From Maea johnstoni (Eukaryota; Annelida; Polychaeta; Spionida; Magelonidae), in NCBI GenBank assembly GCA_963942565.1, contig OZ012699.1, positions 26,409,371 to 26,473,370 of the forward strand: a stretch of DNA of 64,000 bases, written 5' to 3'. Shown piece by piece: positions 47,701 to 58,989 of the stretch (its first letter is position 1; each line of letters opens with the position of its first letter). A program made the translations under genes and the position numbers. Under the pieces are notes generated by a model that was not told the DNA's origin, searched no databases, and was given only the letters and a program-made list of their open reading frames with translations.

Positions 47701-48647
47701 GAGAGTAGTGATGTCATTGATATGAAATTTTAGCGATTGGATTATTTGATATATTTTTCGATTCGATTCTATTCGATACGATACACCGTAACTTGCTCAT
47801 AGGGCACAATTATTAATAGGGATGTCATTGATATCCCTTTATTTTGGTTGGATACCCTGTGTCTTGGCCATGTGCCTGAGTAAAGCACACCATTCCTTCT
47901 AATTTCCATCCTCTCCCATCATCAATTGCATCCCGATTAAGGGTGCACCAGAGACAATGCCAATCTAGTCTCAACGGCAATCTTAGGAAGTCTGTGTATC
48001 TATTCCGAAATCTTGTGTTTAGACCCGAAATTGACACATTTTCTTTATGATCAAGTCCCTGTAGGACAACAAACATACTGGCCCTTTTGATGAGACTTTG
48101 ATGAGCGTTACATACAGAAACTTGATAGTCTCAACTTTTCTATAAAATTTATTGTAAGAAATGAATTGAATATATCTCGTTTCTATCATCGTAAGCTCAT
48201 TGGGTTTCTTTGTGAACATAGGGTCATTGAGATGGCTTTGTCTTGCAATTTATTCCATCAATCCAAGCTCATCTAAGTGCTGTGTGACTGGGTAGCCACA
48301 TTTCCAATCAAATAGTTCATCATAATGTAGGTATAATTCATTAACTGGTTGCCATGCATTGCATGTAATAATTTAAACTTTAAAGGATGTAGACATCTAC
48401 GCATTACATGCCCTATATAAACCAGATTCATCCAGTTTATGTGCATATTGATTTTCTCCCTTATGACGGACAGAATAGAATGGTCCCATTTTAAGTTTTA
48501 TGCAGAGTTGCCTGTATATATATATAGTTTAGAACACTTCACAGATGTATGCTTACGAAAACCTCTGAACTAGTCATCAGACAAGGTAGAGATATTATTA
48601 TTATTGTACTCTACAATTATAAAATCTCTATGGACAAACTTGGAATA
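47701..48647. other. Unrecognised DNA with a solo MITE end
   Basis: Near 48498-48515 the phrase ATGCAGAGTTGCCTGTA matches the right tip of the MITE at 48648-49240, so a truncated copy ends here. CGATTCGATTCTATTCGAT words near 47757 are repeat-like. No gene. Confidence 0.5.
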
Positions 48648-49240
48648 CAGGTAACTCTGCATAATCGGGACTCATGCGGACCCTAAATTTCAGTCAGGAT
48701 TAGGCATAATCCAGATTATGTCTGGATTTAGCAAAGATATACAATAACATGTATCTCACTGTGCCTAACCTTTTGTCAATGCCCTTTGCTATAATGTACA
48801 CCTTAGATGAACTTAAATTGTTTACCCCTTAAAAGTCTTTTTTTTTGAAAAGATTCATTATAAATTTATTTTTTCTTATTGGAAAGATTCATTATCAAAT
48901 TCACTCGAGATTAGGGAAAAAGATAATGATATACATGATGTACATAAAATTATAATGATGTACATGGACACCTTAAACACACACGGCAAGGCATGTAAGT
49001 TTTCACAAATTTGCAGCCCGTCAACGATCTACATGCAGTTACATTGAATAACATATAGTACATATACAATATGACATGAGCCGATGATCGGCAATGTACA
49101 ATGCAGCAGGTATGCATGGCAAAGTGTGTAAATTTCAATAAATATTGATGTAATCCAGGCCCATTGACAGGGACCTTCCAATCTTTACGGTTAATACGTA
49201 AATCCGGATAACACATGTCCGGAATATGCAGAGTTGCCTG
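48648..49240. mobile_element. 593-bp pogo-like MITE, TA target duplication
   Basis: The ends CAGGTAACTCTGCATAATC and GAATATGCAGAGTTGCCTG lie between TA at 48646-48647 and 49241-49242. A CAGG tip and TA duplication fit the Tc1/mariner pogo/Tigger group. Subterminal AATCCGGA-type words occur at both ends. The interior has repeated GATTCATTAT and AATGATGTACATG phrases also found at 57480-57560 and 58080-58200. No transposase. Confidence 0.85.
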
Positions 49241-49380
49241 TACAAACATAAAGTTTGAAAATTATAGCCTGTCAGGCAGGGAAAAGGTTCTGAGAAACTC
49301 AAAAAATGGTCAGCGAGTAATTACCATGACTTATAAAGGTTATATTCATATTAAAACGAATAAAGGCCATTTTTAATGCA

Positions 49381-50023
49381 GAAAGAGAGAGAAAAATATG
49401 ATCAATACACAGTCTGTGCCAATGAAAATATGATTAATATATGGTACAGACCGGTGAAAATATATTCAATATATGGTCTGTGACGGTCTCACATGTTAAG
49501 GTAAGGACACATTTACATTTGCAGGGGAGGGTTGGGAAAGCCAGAAAATGAAGTACACTCACTGGCCTCCACCATACTTTTGCCAACATTTTTTAGAGAA
49601 GGAGAGAGGCAATCTGCTTAATTGGAGGAATAGAGTACTAAATTCTAACATTATTGCAATCAATATTGATTCCTAAACCAACTTAGTAACAAACCCACCT
49701 GTTCACTACAGTTAGTTCTATTGACAACTGCTATCACAGATCATACCCCACAGAGATATAAAAGGACGATTTTCAATACCAGGTGATTAGGCCTAGAAAA
49801 AATGTTTGTTTCCTGTAACGGTCCAAAAAAATAGGGTAGGTAAGTCAGAATTTATTTTTTTGTGTTTTATGCATGTTTTTTGATGATTGGGAGTCGGGAG
49901 GGCTGAACAACTTTAGGAGTAGGGATATTTTTGAATAAAAACTTTTAAGGACAGGGTTACAGGAAACAAGAAAACTTTTTAGACCTTATTTAAGTTTGAC
50001 ACTGCTTTATGTTGCATACTACA
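49381..50023 (-). other. 3' flank / probable 3' UTR of ZNF-C
   Basis: Patches match the flanks of ZNF-A and ZNF-B (GAGAGAGA start, GGTACAGACCGGTGAAAATA, TTTGCAGGGGAGGGTTGGG, CAGGTGATTA). This shows the duplicated gene unit includes at least 600 bp below the stop codon. Confidence 0.55.
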
Positions 50024-51628
50024 TTATCTATACATCATGTCAGAAAGAGTTTCCTGTTTCACTACTATACTATTAGCATTTTCCTCCAACTTTTGCATTA
50101 ATGGGAGACACTGTACTTTAACAACATGGTTTTCCTGTTTTTCTAATATTCTACTGGCCTTTTCCTCCAACTCTTGCTGTAATGGAATACATTGTCCTTT
50201 AACCACTATCCATTTTTTTGAATCTGGTAACTTTTCTCCAGTGTGAAACCTCATGTGAGTAACTAGACCAGATAAACATGTGAATGCCATGTCACACTTA
50301 TTGCATGTAAATGTTAGTTCCTCACTGTGTATTTTCTTATGCTGCACCACATAAGAAGAGTGTGTGAATGCCTTTTCATATTCATTGCATTGTAAGGGTC
50401 TTTCCCCAATGTGTGTCCTCTTATGCCTTACCAGACTGTAGGACCGTGTGAATGCTTCGTCACATTCATTGCACTGGAAGGGTCTTGCCCCACTGTGTAT
50501 CCTCTTATGCTTTACAAGAGAAGAAGACTCTGCGAATGCCTGGTCACATTCATTGCACTGGAAGGGTCTTTCTCCACTGTGTATCCTCTTATGCTTTACC
50601 AGATTAGAAGAAGTTGAGAAAGCCCTGTCACATTTATTGCATTGGAAGGGTCTTTCTCCACTGTGTATCCTCTCATGATCTACCAGATGAGAGGAGTTTC
50701 TAAATGCCTTGTCACATTCATTGCACTGGAAGGGTCTTTCCTCACTGTGTATCCTCTTATGCTTTACCAGATTAGAAGACTCTGTGAATGCCTTGTCACA
50801 TTCATTGCACTGGAAGGGTCTTTCCCCACTGTGTATCCTCTTATGCTTTACAAGAGAAAAAGACTCTGTGAATGCCTTGTCACATTCATTGCACTGGAAG
50901 GGTCTTTCCCCACTGTGTATCCTCTTATGCTTTACAAGAGAAGAAGACTGTGTAAATGCCTTGTCACATTCATTGCACTGGAAGGTTCTTTCCCCACTGT
51001 GTATCCTCTTATGCTGTACCAGACTAGAAGACCTTGTGTATGCTTTGTCACATTCATTGCACTGGAAAGGTCTTTTCTTACGGTGTATCCGCTTATGTCT
51101 TACCAGATTAGAAGAAGTTGTGAAAGCCCTGTCACATTCATTGCACTGGAAGGGTCTTTCCCCACTGTGTATCCTCTCATGCTCTACCAGATGAGAGGAG
51201 TTTCTGAATTCCTTGTCACATACATTGCACTGGAAGGGTTTTTCCCCACTGTGTATCCTCTTATGCTTTACAAGAGCAGAAGACTGTGCGAATGCCTTGT
51301 CACATTCATTGCACTGAAAGAGTTTTTTCCCAGTGTGTATCCTCTTATGCAGCCCCAAATCAGATGAGCATATGAATGCCTCATCACATAAATTGCACTG
51401 GAAGGGTCTTTCTCCACTGTTTATCCACTTATGCTGTTGCAGATTAGAAGACTGCGTGAATGGGAGTGCTGTAAAGTCCTTGTCGTGTGGAAAAGGTCTT
51501 TCCCCATTGGGTGTTTTCTTGTGCCTTATCAAATTGGATGAACATTCATATGACTTGTTAGGTTCATCGCAAGTAAAGCCACTTTCCCCTTTATGCCCAT
51601 CCTTTTGATCTTTCACATCTGAAGACAT
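50024..51628 (-). CDS. ZNF-C, poly-C2H2 zinc-finger protein, 14 fingers
   Basis: The product is a 534-residue probable DNA-binding nuclear protein that starts MSSDVKDQKDGHKG like ZNF-A. Residues 1-76 are decayed finger sequence. The first decayed finger again lacks its second Cys, and here also its last His. Residues 77 to about 468 hold fourteen C2H2 units. Thirteen are intact, and the thirteenth has Tyr for the second Cys (CNEYEK). Linkers are mostly HSGERPF. Fingers 3-4 and 9-10 are near copies (contact residues NSHE/TSNR and NSHD/TSNK), which implies internal duplication of a multi-finger block. The tail aligns with A and B but keeps only one clear VKQE; the other positions read LQQE, EKQE and MQKL. 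It ends SDMMYR. It is the outgroup of the three genes. Confidence 0.96.
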   Translation of the reverse strand: MSSDVKDQKDGHKGESGFTCDEPNKSYECSSNLIRHKKTPNGERPFPHDKDFTALPFTQSSNLQQHKWINSGERPFQCNLCDEAFICSSDLGLHKRIHTGKKLFQCNECDKAFAQSSALVKHKRIHSGEKPFQCNVCDKEFRNSSHLVEHERIHSGERPFQCNECDRAFTTSSNLVRHKRIHRKKRPFQCNECDKAYTRSSSLVQHKRIHSGERTFQCNECDKAFTQSSSLVKHKRIHSGERPFQCNECDKAFTESFSLVKHKRIHSGERPFQCNECDKAFTESSNLVKHKRIHSEERPFQCNECDKAFRNSSHLVDHERIHSGERPFQCNKCDRAFSTSSNLVKHKRIHSGERPFQCNECDQAFAESSSLVKHKRIHSGARPFQCNECDEAFTRSYSLVRHKRTHIGERPLQCNEYEKAFTHSSYVVQHKKIHSEELTFTCNKCDMAFTCLSGLVTHMRFHTGEKLPDSKKWIVVKGQCIPLQQELEEKASRILEKQENHVVKVQCLPLMQKLEENANSIVVKQETLSDMMYR

Positions 51629-52062
51629 GGTAAGTGCTTATAACAGACTTCACTAATCATTCCAGTCTCCCTTGTTGCAGAATCTATTCTGGAATTTATG
51701 GTCTATTGACTATAACAAGGGAATGGAAGCCTAAACTCTAAAAATCGTGGAGATTTGTCAGTTAAGTTCTGGGTAGATTCTCTCCTTCAAATTATTTGCC
51801 ATTGTTGCTTTAGAATTGACCACACAACCAAAATTATAGACCTTTCTGTACAGCTGCAGGTATGAATGGGTACATAACATGTGAATTATCCTTATCATAC
51901 TTGATCCCTAGGTAACGTTCATCAAAGTTACATAGAGTACAGCCCATCACCTGACATCTCTATCCAATATGAAGAAATGATGAACTTTTGACTTCGGCCT
52001 TGATTGATTTTTGCCTGTATGGAGAGATGTAGCTTGGTTGATGTATTTACCACTTTGTGGAT
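51629..52062 (-). other. Upstream conserved exon-like region of ZNF-C
   Basis: The stretch aligns with the region upstream of ZNF-A, including the 110-bp segment missing from ZNF-B. It ends at an acceptor-like TTATTTCAG (minus strand, ends 52063). The upstream ATG found in A and B is absent, which favours a 5' UTR interpretation. Confidence 0.5.
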
Positions 52063-52215
52063 CTGAAATAACAAAACAAGGAAAATAGAAATCAAAAACA
52101 AGTATTTAGGGGGGGACCTGGGTTGAAACAGGGGGGGGCCGGTGAAATTTTTTCAAGACTCAAGGGGGGGCCGGTGAAAGTTTTTGAATGGTCTAGGGGG
52201 GTCCGGTGAAATATT

Positions 52216-53400
52216 TTTTTACCAGATAAGATGGGTAATATGAATTAAATACCAAAGTTTGATTTCTCATCTTTAAACAACCAAACTAAAGGGCATTCTG
52301 ATTTAAAATGCAATAACCACTTTAAACATGTTTCACATCTTTATTTTGCAATCATTTTCATAAATTATTGAACAACAATGGTTATTCAGGTATTGCATAA
52401 CCTGCCTGTGGGGACAGACGTGCTTTGACCCTCCAGGGTCTGACACTTACGTTTCAGGCTAGGGGCCCGAAAAGGTCTTTTGACAAAAATAAGTGGTCAA
52501 AAACAGAATTTCTTGGTATTATACATACTAATTGAGGCCCTTAGTTTGAAAGATCTAGGAGCCCACAGCAGAATAACGCGGATCTATATTTGCCAAGTAT
52601 CCCTTAATGTGAGTGTTAACCCTTTTCTTATGTATACATTTTTTGTATCAACTTGGAGTTTCCGCAAAATGTTGATTTTGCTCATTATGTGACTGGTCTC
52701 ATTGTAAAATTTGCCCATTGCCAATAATACAAACACTCAAGTATTTAGTCACAAAAAAATGGAAAAAGCGGTTTCCAAAATCAGAGTCAGACAGACTATA
52801 GTCCTGAATATGGCAGAAAAAGTGACAACAATTGAAATACTAATTTCAAAGATAATTTCAAAGGCATCAGCTCGTGTGTATGTATGTTTATGGACTATAA
52901 CTTTGACTTCATAGTTACAAAAGCATACTTTGATAAGTTGGAAATTACAAATATAATCAACAGATATAATCAAAAGAAACATGATATTACAGGTATTAAA
53001 AAATAGTACTGTAGGATCACTATGTAAAAATATGGGAATACCAGCTTTACAGGTGTACTATGTCCTGTGTGGCAGACACATTATACAAATATTCCACCCC
53101 CACAGGGATGTCATATTTGTTGTATCATACCAGCAAACAATTGCTGCCTGACATCGGTGACCCAATTAGCAGAGCTCAATCCCATGGGGAGTTCAATCTC
53201 AGAGTTGAAAGTTGCCGTTTTATACCCTTTAAACACTTATAATATATTAAAGCAAATGGGCTGCCTGCATTGATCCTCAGTAGTTTTCTTCAATGACACA
53301 TTTTAAAAATGAAATTTGTCATAAGATAAACTAGTGATCTAATTCTAAATTACCAATTTTGCTTGCAGGATTGCCCTGATAATACATCTCAGAGCATATA
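52216..53400. other. Unrecognised AT-rich DNA
   Basis: A 21-bp phrase GTCAGACAGACTATAGTC near 52783-52803 matches the tip of the MITE at 59233-59361, so it is probably a solo end. No gene is recognised. Confidence 0.4.
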
Positions 53401-53429
53401 TGCCCTCTGGCTTTTGAAAATGAATAACT

Positions 53430-53830
53430 GCAAACAAATTGGACCTAATTTTTTCAAAACTTTTGGGCATATATATATTTAGGGAAGCATTAAAGAGAAT
53501 AATGGCCCCTAAAAAAATCAACTTTTTTACAACTTTTCTTTGTTCTATTTCACTTGAAAGTGTCCCAAAATGCACCTCAGAGCACCTAATTTTCTAAATT
53601 TTCTGGGGGAGCATGACCCCAGACCCCCCTACTATGGACAGCATGCTATCGCATACCATCACCGTAGCGGTGCTCGCACCAGAATTAATCTGCTTCTACT
53701 TTTTTTAAATCCATAAATTTTGGGCATATATTTATTTAGGGAAGCATTTACTGACCCTGCAAAGAGATGGCCCCTTAAAAAATCAGCTTTTTTACAAATT
53801 TTCTTTTCAACAGAGGTGGAATACTAATTA
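53430..53830. repeat. Two diverged direct copies of a 130-bp repeat
   Basis: TTTTGGGCATATAT(A/T)(T)ATTTAGGGAAGCATT followed by an ATGGCCCC and CAACTTTTTTACAA-type phrase occurs near 53458 and again near 53717, about 260 bp apart. Between them lies GGGGGAGCATGACCCCAGACC, a kind of phrase common in dispersed invertebrate repeats. Confidence 0.65.
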
Positions 53831-55079
53831 TCGCCAATAGCTGTCCAGACTCGGTCTGGAAGACGTGCAGGAGCATTTGCTGCATTATGCACCAGTCAAT
53901 TGAACCCCCGGGAGGGGGGGGGGCCGGGCGATGCCGGGCTTATCCTGTTTAGTACACCAAAATGCTGCCCCGCAGGGTGGGGACATAACTAATTAGTAGA
54001 GCGACGATAAAGGCCGGGGCACGGGGCGGGGATAGTGAATACCACCCAAATCCTCATGCCAAAATCCTATTTACTTGTTTATGATTAGCCCAATCTGCCG
54101 CCCAGCAGTGGATAGACAAATGGTATGAGATATTGTCATAATGATACGACCGGCACTGAATGTGGCTAGTATGAAGTTATCTTTTTTATATAAATACGAG
54201 GAAAAAAACAAGAATTTTAACAAAAACAAACACATTGATGATTACTGAATCTCATAAAATATGGAGGATAACACTTTAATTATAATTAGACTACAAATCA
54301 AAGCTTTAAATGCTCGTGATTCTCGAAAATATTTGTGAAATAACCACACAGTATGAGTAGTGATTAACCAAAAATTAATGGCACAACAATTGCTACAATT
54401 TCAACCTGTCCAGCGTGCAAAATAACCACTTGCCCCTTTGCAAGTGAATTCTGCAAAAACGGCAATCTGGCATGCAGAACAAGACCCTTACTTGCCCCGC
54501 TCGGCAAGGAATGTCTTTTGGCAGAGTCCCCGCAATGTAACTCACCTTAGTTAAACAGGGTTGTGACAAGTGGAAGTGCCAGCGTGGGCAAGTAAACTTT
54601 AGGGGCAGCTTGCCATGCTCAGCAAGAAATGTTTTGGAACCTATGTTGCACCCTGCTATCGCAACATCGTCATTTCACAACAGCTTTAAAATAATTAAAT
54701 GGCAAGTAAAATGAGTTGTGGCGGTTATAACATTCTAAACTGCATTAAAGTTGACCCACAGAGATGCAGATAATTTATCTTTTTTTTAACATAGAGAACA
54801 TCGGCGTGGCAATTTTTCCTGCTACTATAATCATGGCGTCGCGTGAGCATTTGTTGCACTAAGGATTTGGTGCGTAGTTGCGCATGTTGCGTGGTCAGTG
54901 GCGGTCAAAAGTATGTGCAACGCACTAGTGCGTTCCCTAATCATTCTGCATTAACCTTTAAAGCAGTCACAAAGTTACGACGGGATTCTGTCTCACCGTG
55001 ACGTCATACTTTCCTAAATTCAGCCGATAGTGGTCGCCACTTTTGTTTGTACTTTGCAGAAACAAGTTGCGCACAAAAC

Positions 55080-55398
55080 TTGCGCACATGGCAAATTTCG
55101 TTCAAATGAACTTCGAAACTGACCAATCCAGTGGAACTTTTTTCAAGGTATGCCAATCACAAACACTTCTTTGCAGAAGGGCTGCACAAGCTATTATATG
55201 CCAGAAATATCTAAAAATGAAATAGCCATTTTAAAATCCAATCGTGGTAAGAAATTGATAAGAATTGATAGTTTGCATGAGGATGTACAGTGGCTGGAAT
55301 TTCTCACGTACTACAGACCAAGCTGCTATGGACTCTTCAACAAAGACAATATTCATGAGGTGCATGAAGGCCCTCAATATGATAGTTTTTTTCTAGGA
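55080..55398 (+). pseudogene. Small unrecognised coding-like segment inside E2
   Basis: The sequence reads MANFVQMNFETDQSSG..., then after a TTTGCAG site GCTSYYMPEISKNEIAILKS, and further on KLIRIDSLHEDVQWLEFL and RPSCYGLFNKDNIHEVHEG before a stop near 55398. AATAAAA follows at about 55428. E1 has the same segment with changes that close the frame. The protein is unknown to me. It may be residual element coding sequence or a captured host exon. Confidence 0.35.
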
Positions 55399-55765
55399 TG
55401 TTCCTGAATTTGTACAATTCAATACAATAAAAGTTTATTTTCATGTTAATTTATCATATTTTTGATGCCCACATGGATAGAAAATATGGTTTAAAGGGGA
55501 TCTTGGGGAAGAACAAATCATAGGTTTATATGAAAGTTCATAAACATAGCTCAACATCTGTCATAAACAGGGAAGCCCTAGAGCCCCACACAAAGAGAAA
55601 TCTAAAATTGCAATTAGTGAATAGCACCTTCTCTGAGCCAAGGGCGCCGCCATTGTGAATCCGAGTCATCACCCCCTGCTGTGGTCAGTGTTATTGGGTA
55701 GCAAAGGAGCTTAGTGGTGCATGAGATAGGCACAGAGCTAGGGGCCGGAAGTGATCTCTGCCACC

Positions 55766-56208
55766 TAGGGATGGGGACCGGAGACCGGTCCACATGTGAT
55801 ACCGGCCTGAGCATTGCGGTTAACCGGTCTGAAACCGGACCCCTCTCCATGCGGTTCGGTTTTCTATGCACGCTGGAGGCGTAATAAAACTGTCAGCACT
55901 GCTGGCCTCACAATGTCTGTCAAGTGCGCCATCAAATAGCCATTTCAAAGTCACAATGAATGGCGCTTCCTGTTCTCTGGCCACTTTCACTATGCGCAGA
56001 AGCCTTCTGAGCATAGAGAAACTGGCCAGGGAACTAGTATATAGGAACTTACAAGTTCAGGCAAGTTCAGCCACGCATTCCATTGCGTAGTTTCGTATCC
56101 AAGAAATGTCATTAATAAACGGTTCAGGAAACCGTGATAAAACCGAACCGTAGAAGCAAAACCGAAAACCGAACCGAACCGTAGAATTCTCAACGGTCCC
56201 CATCCCTA
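55766..56208. mobile_element. hAT-type MITE nested in E2
   Basis: The ends TAGGGATGGGGACCG and CGGTCCCCATCCCTA are flanked by CTGCCACC at 55758-55765 and 56209-56216. E1 at the equivalent place (GTGATCTCTGCCACCCAATTG near 17890) is the empty site. The body is rich in CCGGT and GGTTCGGTTTT words. Confidence 0.93.
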
Positions 56209-56849
56209 CTGCCACCTAATTGAAAAACATGGCCGCAGCCAGTGGCTTCCAGGGGCTGGGCAGGATGATGGCAATATGCAAAAATCTCCCCTCATGGGAT
56301 CACTGAGAGAAAAAGAAGTTCTTGAAGTGTATTATTTTCATATAAGCTGGTATGTATGTGAGCCTTTAGGGCCCCTTTAAAAAATGTGCCCCAGGGGGCG
56401 GGGATTAGTGACAAAAAAATGTGCCGCGGGGGGCAGGGACTATGCAAACTATCCCCGCCCCATCCCGGCCCCCCCTCCCGGGGATTCAATTGACTGGTGC
56501 ATTACAATTCTGTTGAAACTTTCAGGGTAAATACATAACAAGCATTGATGTGTAAAGCTGTAAATGGCCATGACCTTGTTAGTTGTGTGTCTGTAGTCAA
56601 ATATACTTCTGAAATAAATTATGCATGAGACTCAGAATAGAAAACAGTGATTGTCTGGTGTGCGTGTAGCGGAGGGGGGGGGGGGGGGGCGTTGAATTTT
56701 TTTTAAGAAGTGAGGGGGGGCCCCTGAAAATTTTTGCCAGTCTCAGGGGGGGCCATTGAATTTTTTTTTGGAAATTGTTGAGTTTCAACCCAGGTCCCTC
56801 CTGCCGATAATTTCTGAAGACTCCCTTAGTCCTGAGATGAGGGGATGTA

Positions 56850-57130
56850 TTTCTTTGCTTAGTCTTAGAAATATAATTCGTTTGTGTACCGAGTTGAAGT
56901 TAGTCGATTTTTCACGAAATACTCTACCTTCAGTTAAACATTTGACTCAATGCCACTCCAAAACCGATGTTGCTTTTTCTATTGTGTTGAATTGCCACTG
57001 AGATTGGTTCATCATCTGCAAGTATACGACTCGATAGTGCGGCTGAGATAAAAATGGCGTCATAAGCCAGGAATAATATGTGGGTCAGAAGAGGCCGAGA
57101 ACCACGGTGAGCACCACAGACCCGGATGTA
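56850..57130. repeat. Diverged R1-like sequence upstream of ZNF-C
   Basis: The order of conserved phrases matches R1: GTTTGTGTACCGAGTTGA, GATGTTGCTTTTTCTATTG, GTTCATCATCTGCAAGTAT, GTGGGTCAGAAGAGGCC. It is closest to R1c at 40500-40640. It lies 5.2 kb upstream of the ZNF-C start, or about 2.6 kb if E2 is discounted. Confidence 0.7.
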
Positions 57131-57933
57131 GGATGCGCTCTGTTCACCCGATTATCCAGCCGGCGCATTCATTCATAACGTATTGCCAGGAAAACCATCC
57201 AATCACATTGGCCCTTTTTAGTCAGATTTTCAGCCGGCTCTAAATCGTTCTTAACGTCACAAAATATAAACACAAAATCAAAACATTTGGAATCTTCGGG
57301 TATATTAGTTATTATCAGTAGTTTTCGTTATTATTTTTCATTTTTTTTTGGTCATACGTTTCTTTGACATACTACGGCAGGTATTCTGGGAAAATATATT
57401 TTACTGTCAAGTAGCCAATTCTATATTTGAGATGTTTTAAGATCTTGACCACTTGGTGATTTGTCTTTTTTATTGAAAAGATTCATTATAAACCTATTTT
57501 TCATTAGTGGAAAGATTATCAGATTCCCTCAAGATTAGGGAAAATTATAATGATGTAAATGTACACCTTAGGTGAACTGTCCTTCAGTTGTTTTTACCCT
57601 TAAAAGTGTTTTTTTTTATTGAAAAGATGTCGGCACATGCTACATTGTATGTCACTTTGAAACATTGGAATAAAGTTCGAAAATGAGTTATTTCACCATT
57701 ATAGATAAATATATAGATTCACCCATCAACGACAAGCGGAAACACTAGGACATACAGCACATACGTAGATATGTATTTAATTGCTGCTGGCACTGACAGT
57801 TGACAGACAGTCAATAACAACAACTGTGACAATATCCATGAATTATATGGAGACAGTAATTATTATAACTGAAATTAAATTGACAACAACTGTCAATGAC
57901 AACATCCATGAATTATATATCCATGAATTATAT
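57131..57933. other. Repeat-poor AT-rich DNA upstream of ZNF-C
   Basis: The stretch contains GATTCATTAT-type phrases shared with 48770-48950 and 58080-58200, and a short repeated TCCATGAATTATAT. No gene is recognised. Confidence 0.4.
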
Positions 57934-58064
57934 GGCCCCTGATGTGCCACCGACAGAGAGAGCACTTCACAGCAAGCCGCCGCTCACGGCTCACGGCAGC
58001 ACTTGAAAAGTCGGGCGTTTTCAATTAGGGCGTTTTCGCATATCGGGCGTTTTCGCCTGACACC
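57934..58064. repeat. Dispersed short repeat S, copy 2
   Basis: This copy matches 1757-1902 from GGCCCCTGATGTGCCACC to TCGCCTGACACC, with a shorter GA run. Confidence 0.75.
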
Positions 58065-58589
58065 GATTATCAAATTTCCTCAGCATAAGGGAAAATCATA
58101 ATGATGTACATGTACACCTTAGATGAACTGTCCTTTAATTGTTTTTCCCTTAGGTATTTTTTATTGAAAAGATTCATTATGAACCCATTTTTCGCTGATA
58201 TTACGATCTGTTAATATTTGTTCTTTTTACTATTCATATTGCGTATCTAGTCACAATTACACATGGTCAGTTGATAACCATACGCACATACATATAGACA
58301 CACGTACATGCGTGCTGTGATATATAACTGTTGCATGGTGTAAAACCAAATTTGAATGATGTGCGTAAATCACAATGTATCTGAGTTTCTTTATTGCAAT
58401 TTTTACCAATCAGGACGAACCTTCATTGGCACGTGAGTTTGATAAACAGCCGCGTGGCAGTACTAGTTTAACGCATATACTAGTAATCCGTATGTTTCTG
58501 AGAAATTACGATTGCAAAAGACCCATTTCACTCGTACCGTTCATCAGCCCAATCTGATTATCTTGAACCCTTAAATTACAATTCTATTA
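58065..58589. other. AT-rich DNA, no gene recognised
   Basis: It begins with a GATTATCAAATTTCC repeat phrase also seen near 57520 and 48893. A 60-codon frame at 58375 has no recognisable domain. Confidence 0.4.
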
Positions 58590-58880
58590 TAATTCTTAGT
58601 ATTTATAAATGATTTCCTTGTATTTATAAAACATTTTCTAGTATGTATAAGTCATTTTTCCTGAATTTGTAAATGCAGTATTTACAAATATTAGAAAATG
58701 ATTTCTAAATACTCGAAAATGATTTCTAAATACCAGAACAGGATTTATAAATACTAGGAAATGGTTAATTTGTATTTAGGAATGTGCATGGATCTGTAAT
58801 ACTAATTAATCATTTTTTAGTACTTATAAATGATTTCCTAGTATTTATAAATCATTTTCTAGTATTTGTAAATGTGAATA
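58590..58880. repeat. Minisatellite of about 30-bp TAGTATTTATAAATGATTT units
   Basis: About eight to ten degenerate units occur, some inverted (AAATCATTTATAAATACTA), so the DNA can form several small hairpins. It resembles the AT-rich segment at 5570-5810. Confidence 0.75.
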
Positions 58881-58989
58881 GCTGCTCATTGTACAGGTGG
58901 CCATGGCTCAAACAAATGTTTCAATAAACGGAGTGAATGCGTTATAAATAACCTGTCGTGCCAACGCACCCTTTTATAGAGTGGCTGTA

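Larger units (their letters stand above)
53888..56501. mobile_element. Element E2, second copy of the TTA-flanked family
   Basis: It has the same ends as E1 (TGCACCAGTCAATTGAA...) and TTA at 53885-53887 and 56502-56504. It lacks the ACAGGAAATG insertion seen in E1 but has its own hAT MITE at 55766-56208. The two copies are similar along their length. A TTA duplication suggests PIF/Harbinger, tentatively. No transposase is seen. Confidence 0.87.
52113..56798. mobile_element. Possible 4.7 kb element bounded by 17-bp inverted repeats
   Basis: GGGACCTGGGTTGAAAC at 52113-52129 is perfectly inverted at 56782-56798. Next to each lie G-run repeats of about 37 bp (GGGGGGGCC(G/A)(G/T)TGAAA) in the same orientation on both sides. 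E2 (2.6 kb) sits inside, leaving about 2.1 kb of body. I found no target duplication, so this could be an element or an inverted pair of repeats. Confidence 0.45.

Noticed and set aside
50642-51367. Long plus-strand frame (241 codons, repeats of LCECLVTFIALEGSFPTVYPLMLY) opposite ZNF-C, and similar frames opposite ZNF-A and ZNF-B
   Set aside because: They are antisense shadows of the regular 84-bp finger repeat. The finger frame has the conserved Cys, His and linker pattern and explains the whole stretch.
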